The notes under the pieces are model-generated. The model had not been told where the DNA came from. It saw nothing but the letters and a program-made list of their open reading frames with translations, and searched no databases. The translations under genes were made by a program, and so were the position numbers. Source: Taibaiella helva (lineage in GTDB: Bacteria > Bacteroidota > Bacteroidia > Chitinophagales > Chitinophagaceae). From it: a stretch of 64,000 nt of DNA. Where the stretch lies: contig NZ_QUZZ01000002.1 of the NCBI RefSeq assembly GCF_003545695.1, forward strand, positions 434,001 to 498,000, read 5' to 3'. Positions 24,513-34,517 of the stretch are shown here, piece after piece (the first letter of the stretch is position 1; every line of letters begins with the position of its first letter).

Positions 24513-26564
24513 ATGATCAAACAAGTTCTGTCCGTAGTTTGTGGTTCTGCAGTATTGCTTACTGCGGCCTGCAATAGCCATAACGAACAAGCCGATGTCA
24601 ATAAGAAGACCGGCGATATCCTGAAAGCCAACCTGGATACAACCGTAAATCCTGCAAACGATTTCTTCGACTATGCCAATGGCGGCTGGATCAAAAAGAA
24701 TCCTATTCCCGATGAGCAGAAAAGCTGGGGTATCGCCTACCTGGTGCAAGAGGACCTGTACAACCGGCTGAAGACGATCAATGAGCAGGCGGTATCCAAA
24801 GCAGACAATGCGATCGCTAAGAAGATCGCCGCCTTCTGGAAGAGCGGTATGGATTCGGCGGGTATCGGCAAGCAAGGGATGACCGCGATACAGCCTGAGC
24901 TGCAGCTGATCGACCAGATCAAGACCAAAGAGGACGTATTGGCTATGGTTGCAAGGCTGAACAAAATGGGCATAGGGGCTATGTTCGGCAACTATGTAGC
25001 GCAGGATGATATGAACAGCGAAAAGATGGCCTTCCTGCTGGTGCAGGGTGGCCTGGGGCTGCCCAACCGCGACTACTATTTTAATGCGGACGAGCGCACT
25101 AAGAAAATAAGGGAAGCTTATCCCGGCCATATCGAGCGCATGTTCAACCTGGCGGCGCTGGCGCCCATTACCGAAACGAAAGCGAAAAGCGAAGGTATTG
25201 TAAGGCTGGAAACACGCCTGGCTAAAGCCAGCCGTAAGCTGGAAGACCTGCGCGACCCTTATAAGAACTACAACAAATTTGCTGTAGCCGATCTGAAGAA
25301 GCTGACACCGGATATCGATTGGCAAAAGTGGTTGCCTATGATCGATGTCAACAAGCTGGATACCGTCATCGTAGGACAACCGGAATTCTTCAAAGAGATG
25401 AATGCTGCTTTAATGTCTGAAAGCATCGATGTATGGAAAGACTACCTGAAATGGAACCTGCTCAACGACCTTGCACCTTACCTCAGCGCAGAGATCGAAC
25501 AAGCTAACTTCTCTTTTTATGGCCAGCTGCTCAGCGGCGCCAAGAAGCAAAAGCCCCGTTGGAAGCGTGTGCTGGATGAAGAAGAAAGGGCGATCGGCGA
25601 AGCCCTGGGACAGCTGTTTGTGAAAGAATATTTTAATGAGAAGGCCAAGAAGCGCTACAACGATATGGTGGAAGACATACGGGACGCGCTGAAAGAACGC
25701 ATTAAAAAGCTGGACTGGATGAGCGAGGCGACTAAGGAAAAAGCCCTGGTGAAGCTGGCTAAGATGAAAAAGAAAGTAGGCTATCCTGATAAGTGGAAAG
25801 ATTTCTCTGCTATGGATATCAAAGACCAGCCCTATGTACGCAACGTGATCGCCGCCCGCCAATGGTGGCACCAGTACGATATCAACAAGCTGGGCAAGCC
25901 TGTAAACCGCGATGAGTGGGATATGACGCCGCAAACCTACAATGCTTACTACAATCCTTCCAACAACGAGATCGTGTTGCCTGCCGGTATCTTTACCGTA
26001 CCGGGCAAACGTGACGAAGAGCTGGACGATGCCCTGGTATATGGCTACGCCGCAGCTTCGACCATAGGGCATGAGATCACGCACGGCTTCGACGACCAGG
26101 GCCGCCAGTACGATGAATACGGCAACCTGAAAAGCTGGTGGACCAAAGAAGATGAAGCGAAGTTCAACGCCCGGGCGGCAGTAATGGTGAAACAATTCAA
26201 TGCTTATATACCTGTCGACAGCCAGCACATCAACGGCAGCGCTACCCTGGGTGAGAATATCGCCGACCTCGGCGGGGTGCTCCTGGGCTGGGATGCTTTT
26301 ACCAAAAAAGAACAGTACAAGAAAGGTGCGCTGATCGCCGGTCTCAATCCCGGCCAGCGTTTCTTCCTCGGTTATTCCCTGGGCTGGCTGTACAATATCC
26401 GCAAGGAATCCATGGCGCAGCAATTGCTGACGGATGTACACTCGCCTGCGAAATACAGGGTCAACGGTCCCTTCTCGGATGTGGACGCTTTTTACAAAGT
26501 CTTCAACGTAAAGCCGGGCGACGGTATGTATATTGCCGAGAACCTGAGGGTAAGGATCTGGTAA
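24513..26564 (+). CDS. M13-family (neprilysin/PepO-like) zinc endopeptidase, lipoprotein
   Basis: 683 residues from ATG 24513. The frame is open upstream to 24207, but only this start gives a lipoprotein signal (MIKQVLSVVCGSAVLLTAAC, Cys 20). N-terminal M13 domain NPANDFFDYANGGWIKKNPI, then the catalytic part with NPSNNEIVLPAGIF, HEITHGFDDQGRQYD (HExxH at about 520-524) and ENIADLGG (third ligand Glu at about 581). The C-terminal signature DVHSPAKYRVNGP and a terminal RVRIW (Trp where family members often end CxxW/RIW) complete it. Expected to degrade oligopeptides outside the cytoplasm. Transcribed alone and followed by a strong terminator. Confidence 0.95.
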   Translation: MIKQVLSVVCGSAVLLTAACNSHNEQADVNKKTGDILKANLDTTVNPANDFFDYANGGWIKKNPIPDEQKSWGIAYLVQEDLYNRLKTINEQAVSKADNAIAKKIAAFWKSGMDSAGIGKQGMTAIQPELQLIDQIKTKEDVLAMVARLNKMGIGAMFGNYVAQDDMNSEKMAFLLVQGGLGLPNRDYYFNADERTKKIREAYPGHIERMFNLAALAPITETKAKSEGIVRLETRLAKASRKLEDLRDPYKNYNKFAVADLKKLTPDIDWQKWLPMIDVNKLDTVIVGQPEFFKEMNAALMSESIDVWKDYLKWNLLNDLAPYLSAEIEQANFSFYGQLLSGAKKQKPRWKRVLDEEERAIGEALGQLFVKEYFNEKAKKRYNDMVEDIRDALKERIKKLDWMSEATKEKALVKLAKMKKKVGYPDKWKDFSAMDIKDQPYVRNVIAARQWWHQYDINKLGKPVNRDEWDMTPQTYNAYYNPSNNEIVLPAGIFTVPGKRDEELDDALVYGYAAASTIGHEITHGFDDQGRQYDEYGNLKSWWTKEDEAKFNARAAVMVKQFNAYIPVDSQHINGSATLGENIADLGGVLLGWDAFTKKEQYKKGALIAGLNPGQRFFLGYSLGWLYNIRKESMAQQLLTDVHSPAKYRVNGPFSDVDAFYKVFNVKPGDGMYIAENLRVRIW

Positions 26565-26604
26565 TAAAAGAAACGTAAAATATGAGGGCGAATCGCCCCG
26601 AAGC

Positions 26605-26638
26605 AGCGGGAAAGCACACAGCTTTCCCGCTTTTTTTT
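26605..26638 (+). terminator. Rho-independent terminator after the M13 gene
   Basis: An 11-bp stem (26605-26615 with 26621-26631), loop acaca, then eight T. It lies 40 bases after the stop. Confidence 0.92.
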
Positions 26639-26780
26639 GCTGACGCTACGCTGACAATAGATACATATGTTCCTTTTTGTCTAAATAAACCGAACTGGAC
26701 ATTAGCTGGCTGGGACGCTGTTAACGGAAGGATTAACATTTACATAATCCAGGCTTAGCATTAAGAAAATACTACGCATC

Positions 26781-26788
26781 TAGTTTCG
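26781..26788 (+). promoter_or_regulatory. Possible -7 element before the phytase/PhoX gene
   Basis: TAGTTTCG, one base off TAnnTTTG, ends 9 bases before the ATG at 26798; transcription would start almost at the ATG. The same TAnTTTCG form recurs at 44643 and 55952. Confidence 0.3.
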
Positions 26789-26797
26789 CCGCACAAA

Positions 26798-29700
26798 ATG
26801 ATGTACATGAAAACCAATTTTACAAGACTGTTGTCCGGCCTCAGCTGCCTGGGTATGGCCCTTCTGGCGCCGGCCCGCAGCCAGGGACAGATCAACCTGT
26901 TGCAGGACTACAAAAATTACACTTCCGCGCCTATCGGTACCTTCCAGGGTATCAATTTCCGCGAGGGAGGCTTTTCTACGCTGTATCCGATCCCCGGTAC
27001 CGATGGTAAGGAGTTCTGGACCTGCTCCGACCGTGGCGTGAACATCGATTGCGGCAGCGCTAATCCTTCCGGATGTACGCCCACCTACGATAAGATCTTT
27101 TGCTTTCCCAGCTATGCGCCTAAGATCCATCGTATCCGTATCGAAGGGGATTCGATCCGTATCCTGCGTTCGATTACGATGAAGCGTCCCGGCGGCGCCA
27201 ATGCCAGCGGAGTGCTTAACCCTACAGGCTTTGGCAGCACCGCCACAGAGCAGGCTTCCACCGATACCGTAATGAACTGCGCTAACTTCAATACCAAGAT
27301 CGCTGCCAAAGACATCTGGTCTATCGATCCGGAAGGACTGGTGGTAGATAAGGATGGCAACTTCTATGTGTCCGAAGAGAACGGCCCTACCATCTGGAAG
27401 CTGAATCCCAATGGTGTTGTCATTAAACGTTACAGCCCCTATGCCAACCTGGCCGGCGCTCAGCCCCAGGATGTACAGATCGATACCATATTCAAATACC
27501 GTAAGAATAACCGTGGCTTCGAAGCGATGGCGATTGCCCCCAATGGCAAGCTGTATGCGCTGATCCAGAGCCCGCTGCTGAATCCCAATAGCAGCACCGG
27601 CGAGAATACCCGTATTCACCGTATGATCGAGATCGACCCGGCTACCAACGCACAGCGTATGCTGGTCTACCTGAACGACGGCATTATCGGTACCGGCGCC
27701 AACCAGATCCGTTTAAAGGACTGGAAGATCGGCGATATGGCTGCGATCAACGACAGCACTTTCCTGGTGATCGAAGCTGCGCTGAGGGGTACTACCGACA
27801 TCAAACGTATTTACAAGATCAATATCAACAATGCAACAGCCGTGAACTCAGGCCTCTACGGCGGACAGACGCTGGAAGCGCTGACCGATTCTGCCGGCCT
27901 GGCTTTCCAGGGCATTGCTGCAGTAAAGAAAACCCTGTTCCTCGACCTGAACGCCAACGGCTGGCCGGCTACGCTGGAAAAATCAGAAGGTTTGGCGATC
28001 ATCAACGACAGCACCATCGTGGTGTGTAACGATAATGACTTTGGCCAGGTATCGCCTGCAGCCAATGGTATTGCCACGGCTACCGGTTATCTTTCCCACG
28101 TCTTCAAATACGGATTGGAAGGCAGCAACAAGCTCGAAAACTTCAGCTTCCCGGCGCCTACGCTGAGCCAGGGGCGTACAGCTACTGCCAGCAGCCAGGC
28201 GCCTTACCTGGTACCCGCAATGCCCGGTATGCAGTTCACCTCGCTCATCACCGCCGGTGATGTGGTGAACGGTTACAAAATGGTAGGCGTCCCCGATGGT
28301 CTTGGTGCTTACGACAACAACGACGGTACCTTTACCCTGCTGATGAACCATGAGCTGGGCAATGCAGTTGGCGCTGTACGCGCACATGGCTCTACCGGTG
28401 CTTTCGTTTCTAAATGGGTCATCAATAAATCGGACCTTACGGTAATGAGCGGTTCCGACCTGATACAGACCATTAAGCTGTGGAATCCCCTGACCTCGAG
28501 CTATATTACCTACAACGGATCTTTCCCCACTGCTGCTGCTGCGTTAGGCCGCTTCTGCTCCGCCGATCTGGCGCCGGTTTCGGCTTACTACAATAGCGCC
28601 AGCGGTAAAGGAACACAGGCCCGCATCTTCATGAACGGCGAAGAAAGCGGCAGCGAAGGCCGTGGCTTTGCCCACATTGCCACCGGTCCTGAAGCCGGTA
28701 CTTCTTACGAGCTGCCTTCACTGGGCAAGTTCTCCTGGGAAAACTCTGTCGCCAATCCCCACGCCAGCGATAAAACGATCGTTGCCGGTATGGACGACGC
28801 TACACCCGGACAGGTTTATTTCTACATCGGCGACAAGACCACCAGCGGTTCCGAGATCGAAAAGGCCGGTCTGAGCAATGGCAAGCTGTACAGCGTAGCG
28901 GTGAGCAATATGCTGATAGAAACCAATGCCGGCGTGCCTGCACCTAATACTACCTTCAGCATGGTTGACCTGGGTAATGTAAAGAACATGACCGGTTCTG
29001 CCCTCAACACCAATAGTAACAATGCCGGTGTAACCAACTTCCTGCGTCCTGAAGACGGCGCCTGGGATCCCAATAACCACAACGATTTCTATTTTGCTAC
29101 TACCAATGCCTTCAATGCCAACAGCCGTTTGTGGAAGCTGCATTTCAACAACCTGGACAGCCTGGAGAACGGTGGTACTATTACCGCTGTGCTTGAAGGA
29201 AACGAAGGGCAGCAGATGCTGGACAACATCACCATAGACAACTCCGGCCATGTGCTGCTGGTGGAAGACGTAGGTGGTAACGCACACCTGGGTAAGATAT
29301 GGCAGTACACCATCGCTACCGACGAGCTGGTACAGATCGGTTCGCACGACAGCACCCGCTTCCTCAACGGCAGCGCCAACTTCCTGACACAGGACGAAGA
29401 AGCTTCCGGTATCCTGGACGCCCAGGCCATTCTTGGCCCCGGTAAGTTCCTGGTGGTGGATCAGGCGCACTACAGTATTCCTGGTGAAGTAGCAGAAGGC
29501 GGCCAGCTGCTGGTGTTCAACAACCTGGCTTCTGCGGCCGCTGTTTCTGAAATGAATGTCACCGGCAACGGTATCGATATCGCAGCCGGCGACAATAGCC
29601 CTGCTGTAGCGGATAACACTGACTATGGTAATGTGAATACCACACAGGCGCTGACCAAAACCTTCAGGATTCATAACTCCGGTCCGGGTAACCTGATGGT

Positions 29701-30568
29701 GAACAACGTAAGCTTCAGCGGCGCACAGGCAGCTGATTTCAGCCTCGCCGGCGGTACTTTCCCCATGACGATTGCTTCCAACAGCTCAGACAGCATCCGC
29801 GTAACCTTTACACCTGCCGCTGATGGTATCCGCAGCGCGATCATGAATATCGCCAACAACGATTACGATGAAAGTACCTACAGCATTGCACTGGCGGGTA
29901 ACGGCGTATCGCCCGATATCCTGGTGAAAGGCAACAACCAGGCTATCATGAATGGTGATCCGACCCCGGGCACTGCCAACAATACCGACTTCGGCACCAT
30001 AGCGAAGAACACAACGGCTACAAAAACCTTTGTGATCCAGAATACCGGTTCCGGTAAGCTTACCGTATCCGGAATCGCTTTCACCGGCAGCAATGCCACC
30101 GAGTTCAGCCTGGTGTCTGCGCCGGCCTTCCCGCTTGAGATCTCCGCCAGCGATTCACAGACCATTACCGTGAAATTTGCTCCTGTAGCCTCCGGTATCC
30201 GCACCGCTATCCTGGCGGTAGCCAGCGACGACGCCAACGACGGCAGCTACAGCTTTGCGCTGCAAGGCATTGCTTCCGAGCCGGTAGGCATCAATGGTGT
30301 ATCCGGTATCAACGGTACGGTGAAGCTATATCCCAACCCTGCCCGCAACGAGGCAACGGTAGCACTGAACCTGGTGAAAGAGCAGCGCATGATCATCAGC
30401 CTGTTCGATATCCAGGGTAAGCAAGCGATCCCTGCCATCGACCGTAAGTTCAAGGCCGGCGAGCAAAACCTTAGCCTGGATATCGCTGGTGTTGAAGATG
30501 GCGTATACTTTGTACAGATCGCATCCGAGCAGGATGCCGTGAAGCTGAAGCTTGTGGTGAAACACTAA
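26798..30568 (+). CDS. T9SS protein: esterase-like phytase domain + PhoX-like domain + HYDIN-type repeats
   Basis: 1256 residues, signal peptide about 1-31 (a second ATG at 26807 is possible). Residues about 40-440 resemble the esterase-like-activity-of-phytase family (GINFREGGFSTLYPIPGTDG, DIWSIDPEGLVVDKDGNFYV, NRGFEAMAIAPNGKLYAL). About 450-910 resemble PhoX/DUF839 propellers (DNNDGTFTLLMNHELGN, FMNGEESGSEGRGFAHI, LRPEDGAWDPNNHNDFYFAT). Two choice-of-anchor-D/HYDIN modules follow (about 955-1040 and 1065-1160: DFGTIAKNTTATKTFVIQNT), then a YPNPARNEA sorting domain. A role in scavenging phosphate from organic esters outside the cell is inference from both catalytic families. The gene has a hairpin after it and precedes the di-haem peroxidase. 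Confidence 0.88.
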   Translation: MMYMKTNFTRLLSGLSCLGMALLAPARSQGQINLLQDYKNYTSAPIGTFQGINFREGGFSTLYPIPGTDGKEFWTCSDRGVNIDCGSANPSGCTPTYDKIFCFPSYAPKIHRIRIEGDSIRILRSITMKRPGGANASGVLNPTGFGSTATEQASTDTVMNCANFNTKIAAKDIWSIDPEGLVVDKDGNFYVSEENGPTIWKLNPNGVVIKRYSPYANLAGAQPQDVQIDTIFKYRKNNRGFEAMAIAPNGKLYALIQSPLLNPNSSTGENTRIHRMIEIDPATNAQRMLVYLNDGIIGTGANQIRLKDWKIGDMAAINDSTFLVIEAALRGTTDIKRIYKININNATAVNSGLYGGQTLEALTDSAGLAFQGIAAVKKTLFLDLNANGWPATLEKSEGLAIINDSTIVVCNDNDFGQVSPAANGIATATGYLSHVFKYGLEGSNKLENFSFPAPTLSQGRTATASSQAPYLVPAMPGMQFTSLITAGDVVNGYKMVGVPDGLGAYDNNDGTFTLLMNHELGNAVGAVRAHGSTGAFVSKWVINKSDLTVMSGSDLIQTIKLWNPLTSSYITYNGSFPTAAAALGRFCSADLAPVSAYYNSASGKGTQARIFMNGEESGSEGRGFAHIATGPEAGTSYELPSLGKFSWENSVANPHASDKTIVAGMDDATPGQVYFYIGDKTTSGSEIEKAGLSNGKLYSVAVSNMLIETNAGVPAPNTTFSMVDLGNVKNMTGSALNTNSNNAGVTNFLRPEDGAWDPNNHNDFYFATTNAFNANSRLWKLHFNNLDSLENGGTITAVLEGNEGQQMLDNITIDNSGHVLLVEDVGGNAHLGKIWQYTIATDELVQIGSHDSTRFLNGSANFLTQDEEASGILDAQAILGPGKFLVVDQAHYSIPGEVAEGGQLLVFNNLASAAAVSEMNVTGNGIDIAAGDNSPAVADNTDYGNVNTTQALTKTFRIHNSGPGNLMVNNVSFSGAQAADFSLAGGTFPMTIASNSSDSIRVTFTPAADGIRSAIMNIANNDYDESTYSIALAGNGVSPDILVKGNNQAIMNGDPTPGTANNTDFGTIAKNTTATKTFVIQNTGSGKLTVSGIAFTGSNATEFSLVSAPAFPLEISASDSQTITVKFAPVASGIRTAILAVASDDANDGSYSFALQGIASEPVGINGVSGINGTVKLYPNPARNEATVALNLVKEQRMIISLFDIQGKQAIPAIDRKFKAGEQNLSLDIAGVEDGVYFVQIASEQDAVKLKLVVKH

Positions 30569-30619
30569 GCCAGGCTTGATATAAAGGGCTGTCCTTACAG
30601 CCTGGAAAAGATTCAGACA

Positions 30620-30643
30620 GGGTGTACCGCAACCGGTACACCC
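30620..30643 (+). terminator. Hairpin after the phytase/PhoX gene
   Basis: 9-bp perfect stem (gggtgtacc/ggtacaccc) 51 bases after the stop. Only gtttg follows, so it is a weak or factor-dependent terminator. Confidence 0.5.
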
Positions 30644-30696
30644 GTTTGAATTAACGAACGGATTTATCAAGGATCGGTGAAACGTTTTTGTGCGAT

Positions 30697-32622
30697 ATGA
30701 ATCGAAAAATTATACTGTTTACCTTAGTTGCCCTTTCTACGGTGCTCCTGCTTTCATTCAACAACAGCAGCAGCACGAACGCCTACACGCTTATTTATTA
30801 CCGTTACATGAATGCTCTTACCGGCGAAGAGCGGGACCTGCTCGACCTGGTGAACAGCAGCGATCTCGGCAATGAGGCTCATGTGGATAAGATCAGCGAA
30901 GCGATACGCTCCTGCCGCAATCGCATGAAAGCAGCCGACTTCTGGCTCCGTTACCTGGAACCGGTCAGCTACAAAAAGATTAATGGTCCCTTGCCGGTGG
31001 AATGGGAGACCGAAGTGTTTGAAAAATTTGAAAAACCCTATAAGCGTGAGGGGGCGGGGCTTACACTGGCTGCGCAATACCTGGAAGAGCCGGGAGGAAA
31101 TAAAGATACCCTGGCGCGGCTGATCCGCGAAGCCATAGCCGTTATGCCGGTTTACGGCGCCGATTCGATTACCCGCAACCTGAAAGACCATCACCATTTT
31201 TTTCTCTGCAACCGCTTATTCCTGCTCAATCTTGCCGCCCTGTACACCACAGGCTTTGAATGCCCCGATACGGCGGCGATCATTCCCGAGCTGAGCGCGA
31301 TGCTGGGTGCTACAGACAGCATTTACAAGGCCTTCAACGAAAGTTTCCCGGAAACGCCGCTTACCGGCGACTACCTGAGGCTGTACCGGAGCATGCAGGT
31401 TTTTGTGCAGCAGCAGCCCCGGGCGTATAGCGCATTCGATCATTTTACTTTTATCCGCGATTACGTCAATCCCCTGTACCGGATCAGCCAGGAAATGATC
31501 CGGCGCTATCGCGTGGCTTCGCGCAGCATGGTCGACTATTCGCTGAGCAAAACGGCGGCTTCTATATTCGATAAAGCCGTGTACAATGGTTCCAGTGCCA
31601 AAGGCCTTTTCCTCCGGGTGAAGGATACCGCTGTGCTCAACGAGATCGACCGGGTAGGGAAGCTCTTGTTCTACGATCCTATTTTATCAGGGAATAACCT
31701 GCGCAGCTGCGCTTCCTGCCATAAACCAACAGAATATTTTACCGACATACAGCAGCCGGCCAACCTGCGGTTTGATCGTAAAGGCGCTTTAGCGCGCAAT
31801 ACACCTTCGCTCATCAACGCCCCTTTCAATCACCTGCTGATGCTGGACGGCGCGCACATTACCCTCCAGGATCAGACCCTTGGGGTAATGACCAATCCGG
31901 AAGAGATGGGCGGCGACGCGCAGCAACTATTGGAAAAAGTGCTGAGCTGCGCCGATTATAAAAAAGCATTTACGCGCTTGCTGGCCTATACGCCGCAGGA
32001 GCCGGAGATCACGCTGGGACATATCACTTCAGCAATCACCATGTACTATAGTAAATTCAGCCGTTACTACGCGCCTTTCGATGAAGCTATCGACGGCGGG
32101 AAATCCCTGCCGGACGATGCCATAGCCGGTTTCAACCTGTTCATGAGCAAAGCGCAATGCGGTACCTGCCATTTTGTTCCCCAATTCAATGGCGTAAAGC
32201 CGCCCTTCGTCAGCTCGGAGTTCGAGGTGCTGGGTGTGCCGGCCGATACGGCTTATCACCAACTATCGCCCGACCAGGGCCGCTATAAAGTCAATCCCGC
32301 CAAAGAGACATTACATGCCTTTCGTACCGGTTCTATCCGCAATGGGGGGCATACCGCACCCTATATGCACAACGGTGTTTTCCGCAGCATGAAAGAGGTG
32401 ATCGACTTCTACGATGCCGGCGGCGGCGCCGGTAAAGGGCTGAAGGTCGATAACCAGACTTTGTCTGCCGACCCGCTGCACCTGAGCCCGAAAGAAAAGG
32501 AAGACCTGATCGCTTTTATCAAAGCCCTGGACGAAAAGATCGTATTTGAGCAACCGCCTGTACGCCTGCCGCGTTCAAAAAATCCTGCGTTGAACCGGAG
32601 AAAGGTTGGCGGTGAATATTAA
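30697..32622 (+). CDS. Di-haem cytochrome c peroxidase (MauG/CcpA superfamily) with N-terminal helical extension
   Basis: 641 residues from ATG 30697 (TTG at 30688 is the outer limit of the frame). An N-terminal hydrophobic signal (about 1-22) is followed by about 290 helical residues (for example LRLYRSMQVFVQQQPRAYSA) without a clear family, loosely imelysin-like. The peroxidase part has haem motif 1 CASCH (about 339), the region NTPSLINAPFNH, haem motif 2 CGTCH (about 489) and the distal signature AFRTGSIRNGGHTAPYMHNG. Normal bacterial CcpA is about 320-350 residues, so this is nearly twice as long. Expected to reduce peroxide, or oxidise another substrate, in the periplasm with electrons from a small cytochrome. 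The next gene encodes such a protein 19 bases downstream. Confidence 0.9.
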   Translation: MNRKIILFTLVALSTVLLLSFNNSSSTNAYTLIYYRYMNALTGEERDLLDLVNSSDLGNEAHVDKISEAIRSCRNRMKAADFWLRYLEPVSYKKINGPLPVEWETEVFEKFEKPYKREGAGLTLAAQYLEEPGGNKDTLARLIREAIAVMPVYGADSITRNLKDHHHFFLCNRLFLLNLAALYTTGFECPDTAAIIPELSAMLGATDSIYKAFNESFPETPLTGDYLRLYRSMQVFVQQQPRAYSAFDHFTFIRDYVNPLYRISQEMIRRYRVASRSMVDYSLSKTAASIFDKAVYNGSSAKGLFLRVKDTAVLNEIDRVGKLLFYDPILSGNNLRSCASCHKPTEYFTDIQQPANLRFDRKGALARNTPSLINAPFNHLLMLDGAHITLQDQTLGVMTNPEEMGGDAQQLLEKVLSCADYKKAFTRLLAYTPQEPEITLGHITSAITMYYSKFSRYYAPFDEAIDGGKSLPDDAIAGFNLFMSKAQCGTCHFVPQFNGVKPPFVSSEFEVLGVPADTAYHQLSPDQGRYKVNPAKETLHAFRTGSIRNGGHTAPYMHNGVFRSMKEVIDFYDAGGGAGKGLKVDNQTLSADPLHLSPKEKEDLIAFIKALDEKIVFEQPPVRLPRSKNPALNRRKVGGEY

Positions 32623-32641
32623 AAACAGAAATAAGAAAGAC

Positions 32642-33049
32642 ATGAAGAAGCTGGTTGTTGTATTGTTGTTGGCTGCCGGAGCGGCGTTAACCGTAACTAA
32701 TTCCGTGGCCCAAAAGAAAAGCCCTAAGATAGACTATGTATTTCCCGATGCCATGGCACAGCCGGTACGGGATCAGTACCTGAAGCTGGCGGAAAAGGGG
32801 CGTGTGCTGTATGAGCTCAGCTGTGCCAAATGCCACAACAGCCTGGTGAAAGGCAAGCTGCTGATTCCCGACTTTACGGAAGACCAGCTGGGCGCCTATT
32901 CCATACGCGTTGCTAATCCCAAACACGAAGAGCATGTATCGGAAAGCAATGTATCCGCGGAAGAGCTGACCCTGATCAGCACTTTCCTTACCTATAAGAA
33001 GAAAAATCAGCCGCTGTTATTGATCAATAACGGTATCGCGCATCAGTAG
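32642..33049 (+). CDS. Small exported cytochrome c
   Basis: 135 residues from ATG 32642, chosen because it starts the signal peptide MKKLVVVLLLAAGAALTV. The frame is open further upstream and would overlap the peroxidase gene. A single haem site CAKCH (about 61-65) lies after ELS, followed by LVKGKLLIPDFTEDQLGAYS. A late axial Met is not obvious; His is possible. Operon position immediately after the di-haem peroxidase suggests it is its electron donor, which is inference. Confidence 0.82.
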   Translation: MKKLVVVLLLAAGAALTVTNSVAQKKSPKIDYVFPDAMAQPVRDQYLKLAEKGRVLYELSCAKCHNSLVKGKLLIPDFTEDQLGAYSIRVANPKHEEHVSESNVSAEELTLISTFLTYKKKNQPLLLINNGIAHQ

Positions 33050-33056
33050 GTCCTTG

Positions 33057-33173
33057 GATATTAGATGTTAGAAATTGGAAATTGATGCTTGGAATTTGGA
33101 ATTCGATCATTTGGATTTTACCCCTGGTAATTCAGCTATTAGATATAGGCGCTCACATCTCACATCTAATATC
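33057..33173. repeat. Simple-word intergenic repeat, tract 1 (with long-range inverted repeat)
   Basis: Fills the gap between convergent genes. gatattagatgt (33057-33068) and acatctaatatc (33162-33173) form a perfect 12-bp inverted repeat enclosing about 93 bases of words such as ttggaatttggaatt. The 19 bases at 33060-33078 recur in reverse complement at 39240-39258. Confidence 0.7.
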
Positions 33174-34369
33174 TAAACTCCGCTTACACGCTTTCCGAAG
33201 GCAAAATGCAGCAGCAGGGCCAGTCCTGTGCAGGACAGCCCGAAGCCGCATACACCGGGCCATTTCCAGTGATCCCAGGCATAGCTGCCGATAAAAGTGC
33301 CCAGCGATCCGCCTACAAAATAGGTGACCATGTACACCGTATTGAGCCGGTTACGGGCCTCCGGATAAATGGCGAAGATGATCGTCTGGTTGGTAATATG
33401 GGTCGCCTGTAATCCCATATCCAGCAAGATAACCCCGATGATCAATCCCGCCCAGCTGCTGGCCGATAAGCCGAATACCACCCAGGAAACAACCATCAGC
33501 ACGATGGTGAAAATATGAAGTGTATAGGGCGGAATGCGGCTGCTGGCCCTCCCTGCAAAAGACGCAGCGATCGCACCTGCAGCGCCGATCAGGCCGAAGG
33601 CGCCGGCCACATCACTTCCTTTGAAGAAAGGAGGACCTTCCATCAGAAAGACCAGGGTAGTCCAGAATGCGCTGAAAGTGGCAAAGCCAAGCGCGCCCTT
33701 TACTGCAGATAAACGCAGCTCGGGCACGGTACGGGCATAGTGCAGCAAGGATTTCATCAGGCCACCATAAGTACCTTTATAGTGAGGCTGTATCTCCGGC
33801 AGGAAACGCCATAGCGCGGCAGCATTGATCACCATAGCAGCCGCGGCGATCTTAAACATCATGCGCCAGCCGAAGTGCTCACCCACATAACCGCTGATGC
33901 TGCGGCTGCAGAGAATGCCGATCAATAAGCCGCCCATAACGGTACCAATGGCCCTTCCCCTGTCTTTATCGCTGGCCATGTGCGCTGCCATAGGCACCAG
34001 CAGCTGGGGTACTACCGAGGTAAACCCGACCAGGAACGAGATCCCTGCCAGCAGGTAGATATTCTGCGCCCAGGCCATACCGCAAAGCGCCAGCACGATA
34101 AAAATGAAATCGACCAGGATCAGCTTCTTCCTTTGCAGCATATCGCCCAGCGGAATGATGAACAGCAGCTCGGCGGCATAGCCCACCTGGGTGAGTGTAG
34201 CAATGCTGCTCACGCTGGTCTCGCTCAGCCGCAGCTCGGTCGCTATTTTGCCCAATACGGGCTGGCAATAATAAATATTGGCTACAACCAATCCTGCGCT
34301 GATCGTCATCAGCATCAGCGAAAAGCGGCTCAGGGTCGCTGCAGGCGCCGATCCTGTTGTTTTATTCAT
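33173..34369 (-). CDS. MFS transporter (DHA1-type)
   Basis: 398 residues with about 12 hydrophobic segments. The loop 2-3 signature is LGDMLQRKKLILVD (about 78-90) and the loop 4/5 region is SDKDRGRAIGTVMGGLLIGI. The N-terminal cytoplasmic stretch is short. By family it is an inner-membrane proton-driven exporter of small molecules or drugs; substrate not predictable. The gene is transcribed divergently from the T9SS protein at 34518 and has no local regulator gene beside it. Confidence 0.9.
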   Translation of the reverse strand: MNKTTGSAPAATLSRFSLMLMTISAGLVVANIYYCQPVLGKIATELRLSETSVSSIATLTQVGYAAELLFIIPLGDMLQRKKLILVDFIFIVLALCGMAWAQNIYLLAGISFLVGFTSVVPQLLVPMAAHMASDKDRGRAIGTVMGGLLIGILCSRSISGYVGEHFGWRMMFKIAAAAMVINAAALWRFLPEIQPHYKGTYGGLMKSLLHYARTVPELRLSAVKGALGFATFSAFWTTLVFLMEGPPFFKGSDVAGAFGLIGAAGAIAASFAGRASSRIPPYTLHIFTIVLMVVSWVVFGLSASSWAGLIIGVILLDMGLQATHITNQTIIFAIYPEARNRLNTVYMVTYFVGGSLGTFIGSYAWDHWKWPGVCGFGLSCTGLALLLHFAFGKRVSGV

Positions 34370-34517
34370 TTTGATTATCGTTAATGTGAAGAGTCAATAT
34401 AGAAGTAGCAGATGATTATATTTCAGGCTGCTAAGTTACTTCTTTGCCGGTTGGACTATCAGTGATCTATATCAATTTATGTGAAGATGCGGCGCACCTT
34501 TGCGCCCACCAAAACAA

